Of a stretch of 43,756 nt of DNA, positions 7,533 through 16,110 are shown piece by piece (position 1 is the stretch's first letter; each line of letters starts with the position of its first letter). The stretch comes from Streptomyces sp. G44 (GTDB lineage Bacteria; Actinomycetota; Actinomycetes; Streptomycetales; Streptomycetaceae). The notes under the pieces are model-generated. The model was not told the origin of the DNA. It ran no database searches and saw nothing but the letters and a program-made list of their open reading frames with translations. The stretch covers positions 1-43,756 of the forward strand of contig NZ_JAFEXF010000046.1 of NCBI RefSeq assembly GCF_016905445.1, in the 5' to 3' direction. The position numbers were made by a program, and so were the translations under genes.

Positions 7533-8402
7533 TCAGCGGCCGCGCGCGTCGAGGAAGGCCTCGAGCCCCGCGAGGTCGTCGGTGTTGAGGTGATCGACGC
7601 CGGCGGCGAGCAGTTCCGCCCAGACCGCGTCGCGCCCGGGGCCCGGCAGATCGGGCGTCGCCCAGAAGCGGACGCGCTGCCCGCGCGCGTGGGCGGCGGA
7701 GACGATGCCGCGCAGCTTGTCGCGCTCGGCGGCGGGCATCGGTCCCGCGCCCTGCCAGCCGAAGTTGAGCGCCCAGTTGTCGCTGATCAGCGGGATGAGG
7801 GAGGCGGGCGCCGGGCTCCCGAGGTCGGCGAGGCGGCCGTCGTAGAAGGCGTACCGGACCCGCTGCGCCTCCATCGGCGCACGGGCCGCGCGGTGACCGG
7901 AGACGACGGCCGTGACCGCGGAGCGGCGGACCTTGCCGTGGACGTACGAGGTGAACAGGTGCCGGTAGGGCCGCAGATGGCGGTGGAGTTCGGCGTACGT
8001 GGCGGCGCCCTCGGTCTTGATGTCGATCAGGAGCTGGAAGGGGGTGCGGTGATGCCCCCGGTACACGGAGCCGTGGTGGGCGCGGACGCGGGCGGCCAGC
8101 GGGTCGAGGTAGAGGGTTTCGAGGGTGCGGGCGGGGTCGAGGTCCTCGGGGTCGTGCGCGACGAGGAGCTGGCCGTCGACGAGGTGGAGGTCGGCCTCGA
8201 CGCTGCCGAAGCGGTGGTCGAGGGCGTCGAGGAGGGGCCGGGGGTGTTCGTAGTCGTTGTGCGCGTGGGCGCGGACGTGAGGGTGGTGGTGCCGCGGGTG
8301 GTGTCCGCGCCCGGCCGCGTACGCCGGCCCTGGTATCGCGACGCTGCCGGCGAGGGCGGCGCCGAGGGTGGTCAGGGCTCTGCGGCGGGTGGTGAGGGCC
8401 AT
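7533..8402 (-). CDS. Exported PI-PLC / glycerophosphodiester phosphodiesterase-like protein (AIM6 type)
   Basis: 289 residues from the ATG at 8402, with GGAGGA just upstream. The N-terminus TTRRRALTTLGAALAGS is a twin-arginine signal. The mature part begins with VRAHAHNDYEHPRPLLDALDHRFGSVEADLHLVDGQ-type sequence, i.e. the HAHNDYEH, EADLHL and LLVAHDP motifs of the TIM-barrel phosphodiesterase-like family that includes yeast Aim6; QLLIDIKTEG and the terminal GVDHLNTDDL complete the barrel. Metal ligands (His, Glu, Asp) are present. The substrate is not fixed: phospholipid headgroups or related phosphodiesters outside the cell are likely. Confidence 0.87.
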   Translation of the reverse strand: MALTTRRRALTTLGAALAGSVAIPGPAYAAGRGHHPRHHHPHVRAHAHNDYEHPRPLLDALDHRFGSVEADLHLVDGQLLVAHDPEDLDPARTLETLYLDPLAARVRAHHGSVYRGHHRTPFQLLIDIKTEGAATYAELHRHLRPYRHLFTSYVHGKVRRSAVTAVVSGHRAARAPMEAQRVRYAFYDGRLADLGSPAPASLIPLISDNWALNFGWQGAGPMPAAERDKLRGIVSAAHARGQRVRFWATPDLPGPGRDAVWAELLAAGVDHLNTDDLAGLEAFLDARGR

Positions 8403-8480
8403 GTCTTCCTCCGGGGCGGTGGGACCGAAGTGAGCGGTGAGTACGCATCCTGCCCCACCCGGCGAAACGGCAGACGTCCA

Positions 8481-8532
8481 CGCCCCGTCGGGGGCGCGGG
8501 GAACTGCGCGACCAGCCACACACAACCCGCAC
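8481..8532 (+). repeat. Dispersed intergenic repeat, copy 1
   Basis: Contains the hairpin CGCCCC-GTCG-GGGGCG (8481-8496) followed by the core GCGCGGGGAACTGCGCGACC and then a GCCAC...CCGCA tail. It is one of three copies in the window (see 8554-8605 and 26107-26163). It lies in the 230-nt gap between nikE and the phosphodiesterase-like gene. From memory this motif recurs in intergenic DNA of many Streptomyces genomes. Confidence 0.7.
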
Positions 8533-8553
8533 ACCACACCACCCGCGCAACCC

Positions 8554-8605
8554 CGCCCCCTCAGGAGCGCGGGGAACTGCGCGACCGCCCACACACACCC
8601 CGCAC
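8554..8605 (+). repeat. Dispersed intergenic repeat, copy 2
   Basis: Same orientation as copy 1 and 73 bases from it. The core GCGCGGGGAACTGCGCGACC is identical, but the preceding hairpin has decayed (CGCCCCCTCAGGAGCGC no longer pairs cleanly). The tail differs (CGCCCAC). Confidence 0.68.
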
Positions 8606-8632
8606 CCCGCGCCCACCCCCCGCCGCACCCCC

Positions 8633-9289
8633 CTACCCGGCCACCTCACCCCACCCCACTGCGCGATCACACCACCGCTCAAGCAGCACCCGGTCATGCC
8701 CCACGGCCAACAGCCCCGCCCCCGACTCCCCCCGGTACTCCTCCACGACGTGGACCAACGCCGCCGTCGTCGACGCGTCAAGCATCGCCGTCATCTCGTC
8801 ACAGATGAGCCACCGCGGACGCAACACCAACGCACGGGCCAGGCAGGCCCGCTGCAACTGCCCGTCGCTGACCTCGTGCGGGCGGCGCCCCATGAGGTCC
8901 TTGCCGAGGCCGACCCGCGCCGCCAGCTCCGGGACGGCGGCGGCGACTTCGGCGGCGCGCCCCACCGCCCGCAGCGGCTCGGCGATGAGATCCCGCAGCG
9001 CGAGCCGGGGATCGGCGGAGAGCCTGGGCTGCTGGAAGACGACACCGAAGGCGGTGCGCTGCTCGCGCGGGGCCCGGTGGCGCCAGCCGCCCGCGGCGGT
9101 GCCGTCGATGACGACCTGCCCGGCGTCGGGGCGGTGCAGCAGCGCCGCGACCCGCGCCAGCGTCGACTTGCCGCAGCCGCTGGGCCCAAGGAGCCCCACC
9201 GACTCACCGGGGGCGATGGAGAGGTCCGCCGAGCGGACGACGGGGGCGCGCCGGTCGTATCCGGCGGTGATCGCGCGCAGTTCAAGCAC
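8633..9289 (-). CDS. nikE: Nickel ABC transporter ATP-binding protein NikE-like
   Basis: 218 residues, GTG start at 9289 overlapping the end of nikD by 8 bases. Walker A GPSGCGKST (residues 35-43), Q-loop FQQP, signature VSDGQLQRA (about 140-148; a Ser-Asp replaces the usual LSGGQ), Walker B LICDEMTAMLD (about 161-171) and the H-loop GHDR. It is short and lacks the C-terminal Cys-rich oligopeptide-transporter extension seen in nikD. It is the last gene of a five-gene operon and pairs with nikD to power import through NikBC. The nickel assignment rests on the Nur-type box upstream of nikA, not on this protein; a peptide transporter is the alternative. Confidence 0.8.
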   Translation of the reverse strand: MLELRAITAGYDRRAPVVRSADLSIAPGESVGLLGPSGCGKSTLARVAALLHRPDAGQVVIDGTAAGGWRHRAPREQRTAFGVVFQQPRLSADPRLALRDLIAEPLRAVGRAAEVAAAVPELAARVGLGKDLMGRRPHEVSDGQLQRACLARALVLRPRWLICDEMTAMLDASTTAALVHVVEEYRGESGAGLLAVGHDRVLLERWCDRAVGWGEVAG

Positions 9290-10241
9290 GGGGCGCCTCC
9301 AGCACGTCTGCGTGGGGGTGGTGGCACGCGGCCCCGCCGAGGAGCGCGGGCACGGCGCCGCACGCCTCGTCGGCCCGGTCGCAGCGCGCGGCGAACGCGC
9401 AGCCGGCCGGCAGCGCGGACAGCTCGGGCGGCAGACCCGGCACAGGGGTGAACTCCCGTTCCGGCAGGGCGTTGAGGAGCCCCCGGGCGTACGGATGGCG
9501 GGGCCCGCGCGCGCCGAAGAAGTCGGGGGCGTCGGCGATCTCGACGACGCGGCTGGCGTACATCACGGCGACGCGGTCGGCGATGCGTTCGGCGGCGGCC
9601 AGGTCGTGGGTGATCAGGAGCAGCGCGCGGTCGTCCCCGACGTGCCGGCGCAGTTCGTCGACGGTGCGGTCCACGAGGTCGCGGTCGAGGCCGGTCGTCG
9701 GTTCGTCGGCGAGCAGCAGCGGGGCGTCGCCGATGAGGGCGAGCGCGGTGGCGGCGCGCTGGGCGAGGCCGCCGGACAGCTCGTGGGGGTAGCGGTCGAG
9801 GTGCCCGGCGGGGAACGCGGCGCGCGCGGCGGCCGTTTCGGCGGCGGCCCGCACGTCCGCTCTGCGCACCCCCGTCAGCTCCCGCAGGGTCTCCTCCAGC
9901 TGGGACCGCACGGTCCGCACCGGCGTGAGGTGCGCGGCGGGGCTCTGCGGTACGAGGCCGACGCGCCGCCCGCGCACGGTGCGGGCGAGGGTGCGCTCGT
10001 CGGCGGTGAGCAGGTCGGTGTCGCCGAGCAGCGCCGAACCGGCCGTCTCGGCGTTCTCGGGGAGCAGGCCGAGCAGCGCGGAGGCCAGGACGGATTTGCC
10101 GCAGCCGCTCTCGCCGACCAGGGCGAGGCACTCCCCCGCCGCGAGGTCGAAGGTGGCGTCGGTGACGGCGGAGACATGGCTGCCGCCGCGCATGCGGAAC
10201 CGTACAGACAGGCCCTTGACGGAGAGGACGGGGACCGTCAC
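9282..10241 (-). CDS. nikD: Nickel ABC transporter ATP-binding protein NikD-like
   Basis: 319 residues from the GTG at 10241, which overlaps the nikC stop as GTGA; a longer open frame upstream is antisense noise in nikC. Walker A GESGCGKS (43-50), signature LSGGLAQRA, Walker B LLLADEPTTGLD, H-loop ITHD. The C-terminus carries the oligopeptide/dipeptide/nickel importer extension with the pattern GCAFAARCDRADEAC. It is translationally coupled to nikC on one side and nikE on the other. It forms the second ATPase of the importer. Confidence 0.85.
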   Translation of the reverse strand: MTVPVLSVKGLSVRFRMRGGSHVSAVTDATFDLAAGECLALVGESGCGKSVLASALLGLLPENAETAGSALLGDTDLLTADERTLARTVRGRRVGLVPQSPAAHLTPVRTVRSQLEETLRELTGVRRADVRAAAETAAARAAFPAGHLDRYPHELSGGLAQRAATALALIGDAPLLLADEPTTGLDRDLVDRTVDELRRHVGDDRALLLITHDLAAAERIADRVAVMYASRVVEIADAPDFFGARGPRHPYARGLLNALPEREFTPVPGLPPELSALPAGCAFAARCDRADEACGAVPALLGGAACHHPHADVLEAPRA

Positions 10242-11104
10242 AGCATCAGCTCCGATCGGCGCCGGGGATTGATCCGCTCCCGCCAGGCGCCCGCGAGGCC
10301 CGCGATCGCCAGGGTGGGCACGATGATGAACAGGCCGGGGAAGAGCGTCGGCCACCAGTCGCCCGCGAGGAGCGAGCCGCGCGCGCTCTGGACGAGTGTG
10401 CCGAGGCTGGCCTGGTGGGTGGGGAGTCCGAGGCCGAGGAAGGACAGCGCGGACTCGTGCCAGATGGCGTGCGGCACCATCAGGACGGCGGCGAGTCCGG
10501 CCTGTGGCAGGACGCCGGGCAGCAGGTGGCGCACCGCGACGCGCAGCCGTGAGGCGCCGCCGGAGATGGCGGCGTCGACGTAGGGCCGCGAGCGCAGGGA
10601 GAGCACCTCGGCGCGCACGATGCGGGCGGTGGAGAGCCAGTGGGTGAGCGCCACGGAGACGACGACGGGCCACACCCCGGGCCGGAACATCGCCACGATG
10701 AAGATGCCGAGGAGCAGGTGCGGCACGGACGAGAAGACGTCGACGAGCCGCATCACGATCCGGTCCACCCAGCCCCCGGAGGCGGCGGCGAGGGCGCCGA
10801 CCGCCGTGCCGATGACGGTGGCGACGACGGCCGCCACGACCCCGACGAGCAGGGAGACGCGCAGCCCGTACACGCAGCGCAGCAGCAGGTCGCGGCCCAC
10901 GTCGTCGGTGCCGAAGGGGTGCGCGAGCGACGGCGGCCGGAGCTTGGCGGCCAGGTCGACGGCCTGCTCGTCGAGGTTGACGAGGGGCGGGACGATGAGG
11001 ACGGCGAGGACGACCGCGGCGACGATCACCGCGGAGGAACGCACGCGCCACGCGCGCGTGGAGCGGCGTACGCCGCCATGGGCGCGCCAGGCGATGTCAG
11101 CCAT
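10238..11104 (-). CDS. nikC: Nickel ABC transporter permease NikC-like
   Basis: 288 residues, ATG at 11104 overlapping the nikB stop by 8 bases. It has an N-terminal helix (VIVAAVVLAVLIVPPLV), the family motif HPFGTDDVGRDLLLRCVYGLRVSL, several membrane helices and the cytoplasmic coupling loop YVDAAISGGASRLRVAVRHLLPGVLP, then the LSFLGLGLP motif near the end. All are hallmarks of the OppC/DppC/NikC permeases. It forms the channel with NikB. Confidence 0.88.
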   Translation of the reverse strand: MADIAWRAHGGVRRSTRAWRVRSSAVIVAAVVLAVLIVPPLVNLDEQAVDLAAKLRPPSLAHPFGTDDVGRDLLLRCVYGLRVSLLVGVVAAVVATVIGTAVGALAAASGGWVDRIVMRLVDVFSSVPHLLLGIFIVAMFRPGVWPVVVSVALTHWLSTARIVRAEVLSLRSRPYVDAAISGGASRLRVAVRHLLPGVLPQAGLAAVLMVPHAIWHESALSFLGLGLPTHQASLGTLVQSARGSLLAGDWWPTLFPGLFIIVPTLAIAGLAGAWRERINPRRRSELML

Positions 11105-12125
11105 CGAATCCCACCCTCGGATCAGCGAGGCCGTACAGGAGGTCGGCCACGAGGTTGCCGAGGAGGACCGCGGCCGTGGCGAGCGCGGTCAGCGCGGCGA
11201 GCAGCGGGAAGTCGACGGAGGTCGCCGCCTGGACGGTGGCCGCGGCGATGCCCGGCCAGCTGAAGACGGTCTCCACCAGGAGCGCTCCGGTGATCAGTTC
11301 GGGTACGCGGGAGCCGATGAGCGTGAGCACGGGCAGCATGCCGGAGCGCAGCGCGTGGCCGAGGAGGACGGTCCGTTCGGCGAGGCCACGCGCGCGTGCG
11401 CCGCGCACGGGGTCGTCGCCGAGCGCGTCGCCGACGCCCTGACGCACGTACAGCACGAACCAGGGCAGCTGCGAGACGGCGAGTACTCCGGCGGGCAGGA
11501 CCAGGTGGCTCGCGACCTGCCCGGCCGTGACGGTGGAGCTGGCCGTGTCGGTGAGGCCGCCCGAGGGCAGTACGCCGAGCTTCAGCGCGAACAGCCAGAC
11601 GGCGAGCAGGCCGAGCCAGAACGGCGGCGCCGCTTCGAGCGTGTACGCGAGCGAGGTCACCGCGCGGTCGACCCAGCCGCCGGGGCGGCGCGCGGCGAGG
11701 ACGCCGAGGGCCGTGCCGAGCAGGATGGCGACGAGGAAGGCGGTGGCGGCGAGCAGCACCGACCAGCCGACGCGTTCGCCGATGACGTCGGCGACGGGCT
11801 GGCGCAGGGTGCTGGAGTCGCCGAGGTCGCCGGTGAGCGCCGAGGTCAGCCACTCCCACCAGCGGGTGGCGAGCGGCCGGTCGACGCCGAGGTTGGCGCG
11901 CAGCTGGTCGAGGTTCTCCTGCGAGGCGGTGAGCCCGGCCGTGCCCGCGTACGCCTTGACGGGGTCGAAGGGCGAGGCGGCGGCGATGGCGAAGACGCCG
12001 AAGGTGACGACGAGCAGGACGGGCACGGCGAACAGCAGCCGCCGTCCCGCGAGGCGCGCCATCGGACCCCAGGGGAGGCGGCGGTGTGCCGCCTTCCCCG
12101 GGGTCTCGCGTATCGCGGTCGTCAC
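11097..12125 (-). CDS. nikB: Nickel ABC transporter permease NikB-like
   Basis: 342 residues from the GTG at 12125, which overlaps the nikA stop codon as GTGA; upstream in-frame starts lie inside nikA. It begins with about 20 residues, then RLLFAVPVLLVVTFGVFAIAAASPFDP, the first helix and periplasmic entry typical of OppB/DppB/NikB. The NLGVDRPLATRWWEWL segment and the coupling loop RARGLAERTVLLGHALRSGMLPVLTLIG are diagnostic. It partners NikC. Confidence 0.88.
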   Translation of the reverse strand: MTTAIRETPGKAAHRRLPWGPMARLAGRRLLFAVPVLLVVTFGVFAIAAASPFDPVKAYAGTAGLTASQENLDQLRANLGVDRPLATRWWEWLTSALTGDLGDSSTLRQPVADVIGERVGWSVLLAATAFLVAILLGTALGVLAARRPGGWVDRAVTSLAYTLEAAPPFWLGLLAVWLFALKLGVLPSGGLTDTASSTVTAGQVASHLVLPAGVLAVSQLPWFVLYVRQGVGDALGDDPVRGARARGLAERTVLLGHALRSGMLPVLTLIGSRVPELITGALLVETVFSWPGIAAATVQAATSVDFPLLAALTALATAAVLLGNLVADLLYGLADPRVGFDG

Positions 12126-13714
12126 TTCTTCGGCTGCCAGTCCTCGACGTTCCACCAGGGCCCGGAGGCAAGGCCGTGGTCGTGCGGCTCGACCTGCGTG
12201 GTCAGGTCGCCGAACTTCTTGTCGACGACGTAGAGGTGGTCGATGTGGGTGAGGAAGGTGTAGCCGGGGTTCTTGACCAGTTCGCGCTGGATGGTGTCGT
12301 AGGCGGCCTTGCGCTCGGCGTGGTCGCCGCTCTTGCGGGCGTCCTCCAGGGCCTTGTCGACCTCGGGGTTGTCGTAGTGCGCCATGTTGTTGAAGCCGTC
12401 ACCGGCGAGGGAGGACTTCAGGAGGGTGTACTGGTCGAAGTCGGGGTCGGCCGGGGAGCCGCCGCCCGCGAGGACGGCGTCCTTCGGCATGCGCGGCTCG
12501 ATGACCTCCCAGGTGCCGGACTGCACCTGGACCTTGATGCCGAGCTTCTTGGCGTCGGAGGCGTAGGCGAGGGCGTGCTCCTGGCGAAGCTTGTCGCCGG
12601 AGAGGTACCAGAGCGGGAACGTGGCCTGGACGCCGTCCTTCTCGCGGATGCCGTCCTTGCCCGGCTTCCACCCGGCGTCGTCGAGGATCTTCTTCGCCTT
12701 CGCGGCGTCGAACTTCCGCTCGGTGCCCTTGGTGAACCAGGGGCTGTCGGTCGGGACGGGGCCGTAGGCCTCCTTGCCGGCGCCGTCCAGGATCGAGTCG
12801 ACCATGGCCTTGCGGTTCACGCCGACGTCCAGGGCGCGGCGGACGGCGGTGTCGCCGGCGACCTTGTTGCCGGTGGGCAGCGTCACGACGCGGTAGTCGA
12901 AGGTCTTGGCGGCGTATGTCTTCTTGCCGCTGTCGCCCTGGTACTTCTTCGCGAGGTTCGGCGGCAGGATCGCGCCGTCGAGTTCGCCGGCGTCGAGCCG
13001 GGTGGCCCGCACGTCGTCGTCCTTGATGATCGCCATGGTGAAGTTCTTGATCTTCGGTGCGCCGCCCCAGTAGCCGGGGTTGGCCTTGAAGGTCAGCTTC
13101 TCGCCCTTGGACCACTTGACCAGCTCGTAGGGTCCGGTGCCGACGGGCTTGGTGGTGAAGGCGCCGTTGTTCACGTCCTGCTTGCCCGCGATGTGCTCGG
13201 GCGCGATGGGCAGGACGGTGCGCTCGGCGAAGGGCGCGTAGGGGTACTTGAGGTGGAAGACGACCGTGTCGTCGCCCTTGGCCTCGACGCTCTTGACGGC
13301 GTCCAGCTCGGTCTTGGAGGCGTTGTTGGTCTTCTTGTCGAGGATCGTCTCGTACGTGAAGACGACGTCCTTGGCGGAGAAGGGCTTCCCGTCGCTGAAC
13401 TTGACGCCCTTGCGCAGCTTGTACGTGTAGGTCCTGCCGTCGTCGGTGACCTTGGGCAGCGCGGCCGCGAGGGCGGGCTTGAGCTTCATGTCGGCGTCGT
13501 GCGTGAGCAGGCCGTCGAAGATCTTGGAGTTGCCGTCCTTGCCGTAGCCGAGGAGGGGGCTGAGGGTGTCGGGCTCGTAGGCGATGCCGACGACCGCCGA
13601 ATCCTTGGCGCCTTCGGCACTGCCGTCGCCCGGTGCCGAGCAGGCGGAGGCGGCCACCGCTATGGCGATGGCCGCCGCCACGCCGCCCGTGCCCCGTATC
13701 GATCGGGCCTTCAT
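12122..13714 (-). CDS. nikA: Nickel (oligopeptide-type) ABC transporter substrate-binding lipoprotein NikA-like
   Basis: 530 residues from the ATG at 13714, with AGGGG about 8 bases upstream; a GTG at 13723 is too close to that site. It has a lipoprotein signal ending ASAC (Cys25), then an SBP family 5 fold: YTYKLRKGVKFSDGKPFSAKDVVFTYE is the characteristic motif near residue 100. It is the first gene of nikABCDE. The 19-bp palindrome 31 bases upstream has the TTGC-N(9)-GCAA layout of the Streptomyces Nur box, so nickel capture, repressed when nickel is sufficient, is the favoured reading. Sequence alone cannot exclude a peptide ligand. Confidence 0.82.
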   Translation of the reverse strand: MKARSIRGTGGVAAAIAIAVAASACSAPGDGSAEGAKDSAVVGIAYEPDTLSPLLGYGKDGNSKIFDGLLTHDADMKLKPALAAALPKVTDDGRTYTYKLRKGVKFSDGKPFSAKDVVFTYETILDKKTNNASKTELDAVKSVEAKGDDTVVFHLKYPYAPFAERTVLPIAPEHIAGKQDVNNGAFTTKPVGTGPYELVKWSKGEKLTFKANPGYWGGAPKIKNFTMAIIKDDDVRATRLDAGELDGAILPPNLAKKYQGDSGKKTYAAKTFDYRVVTLPTGNKVAGDTAVRRALDVGVNRKAMVDSILDGAGKEAYGPVPTDSPWFTKGTERKFDAAKAKKILDDAGWKPGKDGIREKDGVQATFPLWYLSGDKLRQEHALAYASDAKKLGIKVQVQSGTWEVIEPRMPKDAVLAGGGSPADPDFDQYTLLKSSLAGDGFNNMAHYDNPEVDKALEDARKSGDHAERKAAYDTIQRELVKNPGYTFLTHIDHLYVVDKKFGDLTTQVEPHDHGLASGPWWNVEDWQPKK

Positions 13715-13744
13715 GCTCCACACCCCTACTGAAGATCAAGCGTT

Positions 13745-13763
13745 ATTGCGAACGGCTCGCAAT
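13745..13763. promoter_or_regulatory. Nur-type nickel-responsive operator upstream of nikA
   Basis: Perfect inverted repeat ATTGCGA (13745-13751) - ACGGC - TCGCAAT (13757-13763). The published Nur box of S. coelicolor is tTGCaa-N5-ttGCAA; this has the same spacing and the conserved TTGC/GCAA with GA/TC in the inner positions. It overlaps a CATAAT hexamer (minus strand) that could be the -10 element, which suits repression. Confidence 0.7.
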
Positions 13764-13834
13764 TATGCCTTACGCGGTAGGGGCCGCAGGTCAGGGCGCC
13801 GGGAGCGTGAGGTCAGGGTGCCGGAGGCGCGGGC

Positions 13835-14926
13835 TCAGGGCGCCGGGAGCGCGACGAGACCGGCCAGTGCCTCCCGGTGCGCGCCCGCCGTGCCGTAGGC
13901 GATCGAGTCGGCCTTGGCGCGCTTGAGACAGAGGTGGACGGGGTGCTCCCAGGTCATGCCGATGCCGCCGTGCAGCTGTAGGGCCTCCTCGGCGGCGCGC
14001 ACGGCCACCGGCGCCGCGTAGGCCTGCGCCAGCGCCGCGGCCAGGTTCGGCTCGTCACCGCCGGTGGCCAGCGCGTCCGCGGCGTGACGGGCGGCGGCGC
14101 GGGTGTTGACGACCTCCAGCCACAGCTGGGCGAGGCGGTGCTTGAGGGCCTGGAAGGAGCCGACGGGCCGGTTGAACTGGTGCCGCTCCTTCACGTACCG
14201 CACCGTCTCGGTCAGGCACCATTCGGCGATGCCCAGCTGTTCGGAGGCGAGCAGTCCGGCCCCTGCCCGCAGCCCCTGCGCGACGGCGTGCCGCGCGTCC
14301 TGCGTGAGGGCACGCGCGCGTGCCCCGTCGAGGCTGACCGTGGCGAGTGGGCGGGTGAGGTCGAGCGAGGTCCGCGGGGTGACGGTGACGCCGTCCTGGC
14401 CGGTGTCGACGGCGTACAGCCCGCCGCCCGCCGGGACGAGCAGCACATCGGCGCCCGCCGCGTCCGCGATGCCGGTCAGCTCCCCGTGCAGGGCGCCGTC
14501 TTCGTGGCGTACGTCCTTGAAGGGGGCGCCGGGAGCGGTGGCGAGGCCCACCGCGAGCGCGGCGACCGTGCGTCCGGAGGCGAGCGCGCCGAGCAGTGCG
14601 GCGGCCTCGCTCCCGTCGCAGGCGAGCAGCGCTTCCGTGGCGACGACGGCGCTGGTGAGGTAAGGCACGGGCGCCACGGCGCGGCCCAGCTCCTCCAGGA
14701 CGACGGCGGCCTCGCGGTGGGTGGCGCCCTCGCCGCCCAGCTCCTCGGGCACGAGCAGCCCCGCGAGGCCCATGCCCTCGGCGAGCGCCTTCCACAGCTC
14801 CCGGTCGTGCGGGGTGGCGGTCTCGGCGCGGGCGAGCACGGACGCGGCGTCGCAGCGGTCGGTGAGCAGGTCGCGCACCGCCGAGCGCAGCGCCTCTTCC
14901 TCTTCGGAGTAGAGCAGGTCAGTCAT
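13835..14926 (-). CDS. Acyl-CoA dehydrogenase, likely non-catalytic subunit of a heteromeric enzyme
   Basis: 363 residues, ATG overlapping the stop of the upstream dehydrogenase gene as ATGA. It shows the family layout: helical N-terminus (LYSEEEEALRSAVRDLL), a middle beta domain, and a helical C-terminus (RHQFNRPVGSFQALKHRLAQLW, LQLHGGIGMTWEHPVHLCLKRAK). At the usual place of the catalytic glutamate near the C-terminus the sequence reads SIAYGTAGAHRE, without the Glu. The neighbour 14923-16110 has it (SIEGGTSEV). In actinobacteria such pairs form alpha2-beta2 enzymes, for instance in steroid side-chain oxidation, so a shared enzyme is inferred. The substrate acyl-CoA is unknown. Confidence 0.85.
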   Translation of the reverse strand: MTDLLYSEEEEALRSAVRDLLTDRCDAASVLARAETATPHDRELWKALAEGMGLAGLLVPEELGGEGATHREAAVVLEELGRAVAPVPYLTSAVVATEALLACDGSEAAALLGALASGRTVAALAVGLATAPGAPFKDVRHEDGALHGELTGIADAAGADVLLVPAGGGLYAVDTGQDGVTVTPRTSLDLTRPLATVSLDGARARALTQDARHAVAQGLRAGAGLLASEQLGIAEWCLTETVRYVKERHQFNRPVGSFQALKHRLAQLWLEVVNTRAAARHAADALATGGDEPNLAAALAQAYAAPVAVRAAEEALQLHGGIGMTWEHPVHLCLKRAKADSIAYGTAGAHREALAGLVALPAP

Positions 14927-16110
14927 CGCGCGAGGTCCTTCCAGGCGACGTCCTTGTCGGTGCGCGGCTCGGAGGGCAGCCCGAGGACGCGCTCGGCGAC
15001 GATGTTCAGCAGAACCTCGCTGGTCCCGCCCTCGATGCTGTTGCCCTTGGAGCGCAGGTAGCGGTAGCCCGCGTCACGGCCCGTGAAGTCGACGATCTCG
15101 GGCCGGCGCATCGTCCAGTCGTCGTACAACAGCCCTTCTTCGCCGAGGAGTTCGACCTCCAGGCCGCTGATCTCCTGGTTGAGGCGGGCGAAGCCGAGCT
15201 TCATGCCGGAGCCCTCGGGGCCGGGCTGGCCCGCGACGAGCTGCTGGCGCAGCCGCTCGCCGGTGAGCCGGGCGACCTCGGCGTCGACCCAGAGCTTCAT
15301 CAGGCGCTGGTGGAGGTCGTGGGTGCGCAGCTCGGGGCGGTCGCGCCAGGCCCTGGCGACGGGCCCGATCATGCCGCCCTCGCGCGGGATGCGCATGCCG
15401 CCGATGGAGACGCGCTCGTTCATGAGCGTCGTCTGGGCGACCTTCCAGCCCTCGCCGACGGCGCCGAGGCGGTGCGCGTCGGGGATGCGCACGTCGGTCA
15501 GGAAGACTTCGTTGAACTCGGCCTCGCCGGTGATCTGGCGCAGCGGCCGCACCTCGACACCCGGGTCGGTCATGTCGCACACGAAGTACGTGATGCCGCG
15601 GTGCTTGGGCGCGTCGGGGTCGGTGCGGGCGATGAGGATGGCCCAGCGGGCGGTGTGGGCGCTGGAGGTCCACACCTTCTGGCCGTTGACGATCCAGTCG
15701 CCGCTCGCCTCGTCACGGACGGCGCGGGTGCCGAGCGCGGCGAGGTCGGATCCGGCGCCCGGCTCGCTGAACAGCTGGCACCACACCTCCTCGCCGGTCC
15801 ACAGCGGCCGCAGGAAGCGGCGTTTCTGCTCCTCGGTGCCGAAGCCGAGGACGGTCGGCGCGGCCATGCCGAGGCCGATCCCGATCCGCCGCGGGTCGTT
15901 GTCGGGCGCGTCCGCGGCCTCCAGCTCGGCGTCCACGACGGCTTGCAGGGAGCGCGGCGCGCCGAGGCCGCCGAGGCCCTCGGGGTAGTGCACCCAGGCC
16001 AGACCCGCGTCGAAACGGGCTTTGAGGAAGTCGTCGCGGGCGGTGCTCGCGGGCGGGTGCGCGGCAAGGAACTCCCGTGTACGGGTGCGCAGTTCGGCGG
16101 CGTCGGTCAT
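14923..16110 (-). CDS. Acyl-CoA dehydrogenase, catalytic subunit
   Basis: 395 residues, ATG at 16110 overlapping the quinone oxidoreductase stop as ATGA. Motifs: WCQLFSEPGAGSDLAALGTRA (FAD/substrate strand), GQKVWTSSAH, FNEVFLTDVRIPD, and near the C-terminus GNSIEGGTSEVLLNIVAERVLGLP, where the Glu of SIEGG matches the catalytic base position. It belongs to the long-chain/branched actinobacterial FadE type. Tight coupling to 13835-14926 supports a heteromeric enzyme. It oxidises an acyl-CoA to the 2-enoyl-CoA, passing electrons to ETF. Confidence 0.9.
   Translation of the reverse strand: MTDAAELRTRTREFLAAHPPASTARDDFLKARFDAGLAWVHYPEGLGGLGAPRSLQAVVDAELEAADAPDNDPRRIGIGLGMAAPTVLGFGTEEQKRRFLRPLWTGEEVWCQLFSEPGAGSDLAALGTRAVRDEASGDWIVNGQKVWTSSAHTARWAILIARTDPDAPKHRGITYFVCDMTDPGVEVRPLRQITGEAEFNEVFLTDVRIPDAHRLGAVGEGWKVAQTTLMNERVSIGGMRIPREGGMIGPVARAWRDRPELRTHDLHQRLMKLWVDAEVARLTGERLRQQLVAGQPGPEGSGMKLGFARLNQEISGLEVELLGEEGLLYDDWTMRRPEIVDFTGRDAGYRYLRSKGNSIEGGTSEVLLNIVAERVLGLPSEPRTDKDVAWKDLAR

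Noticed and set aside
7590..10583. Open frame of about 1000 codons on + opposite the phosphodiesterase-like and nik genes
   Set aside because: Antisense to genes with clear motifs, no ribosome site, low-complexity translation.
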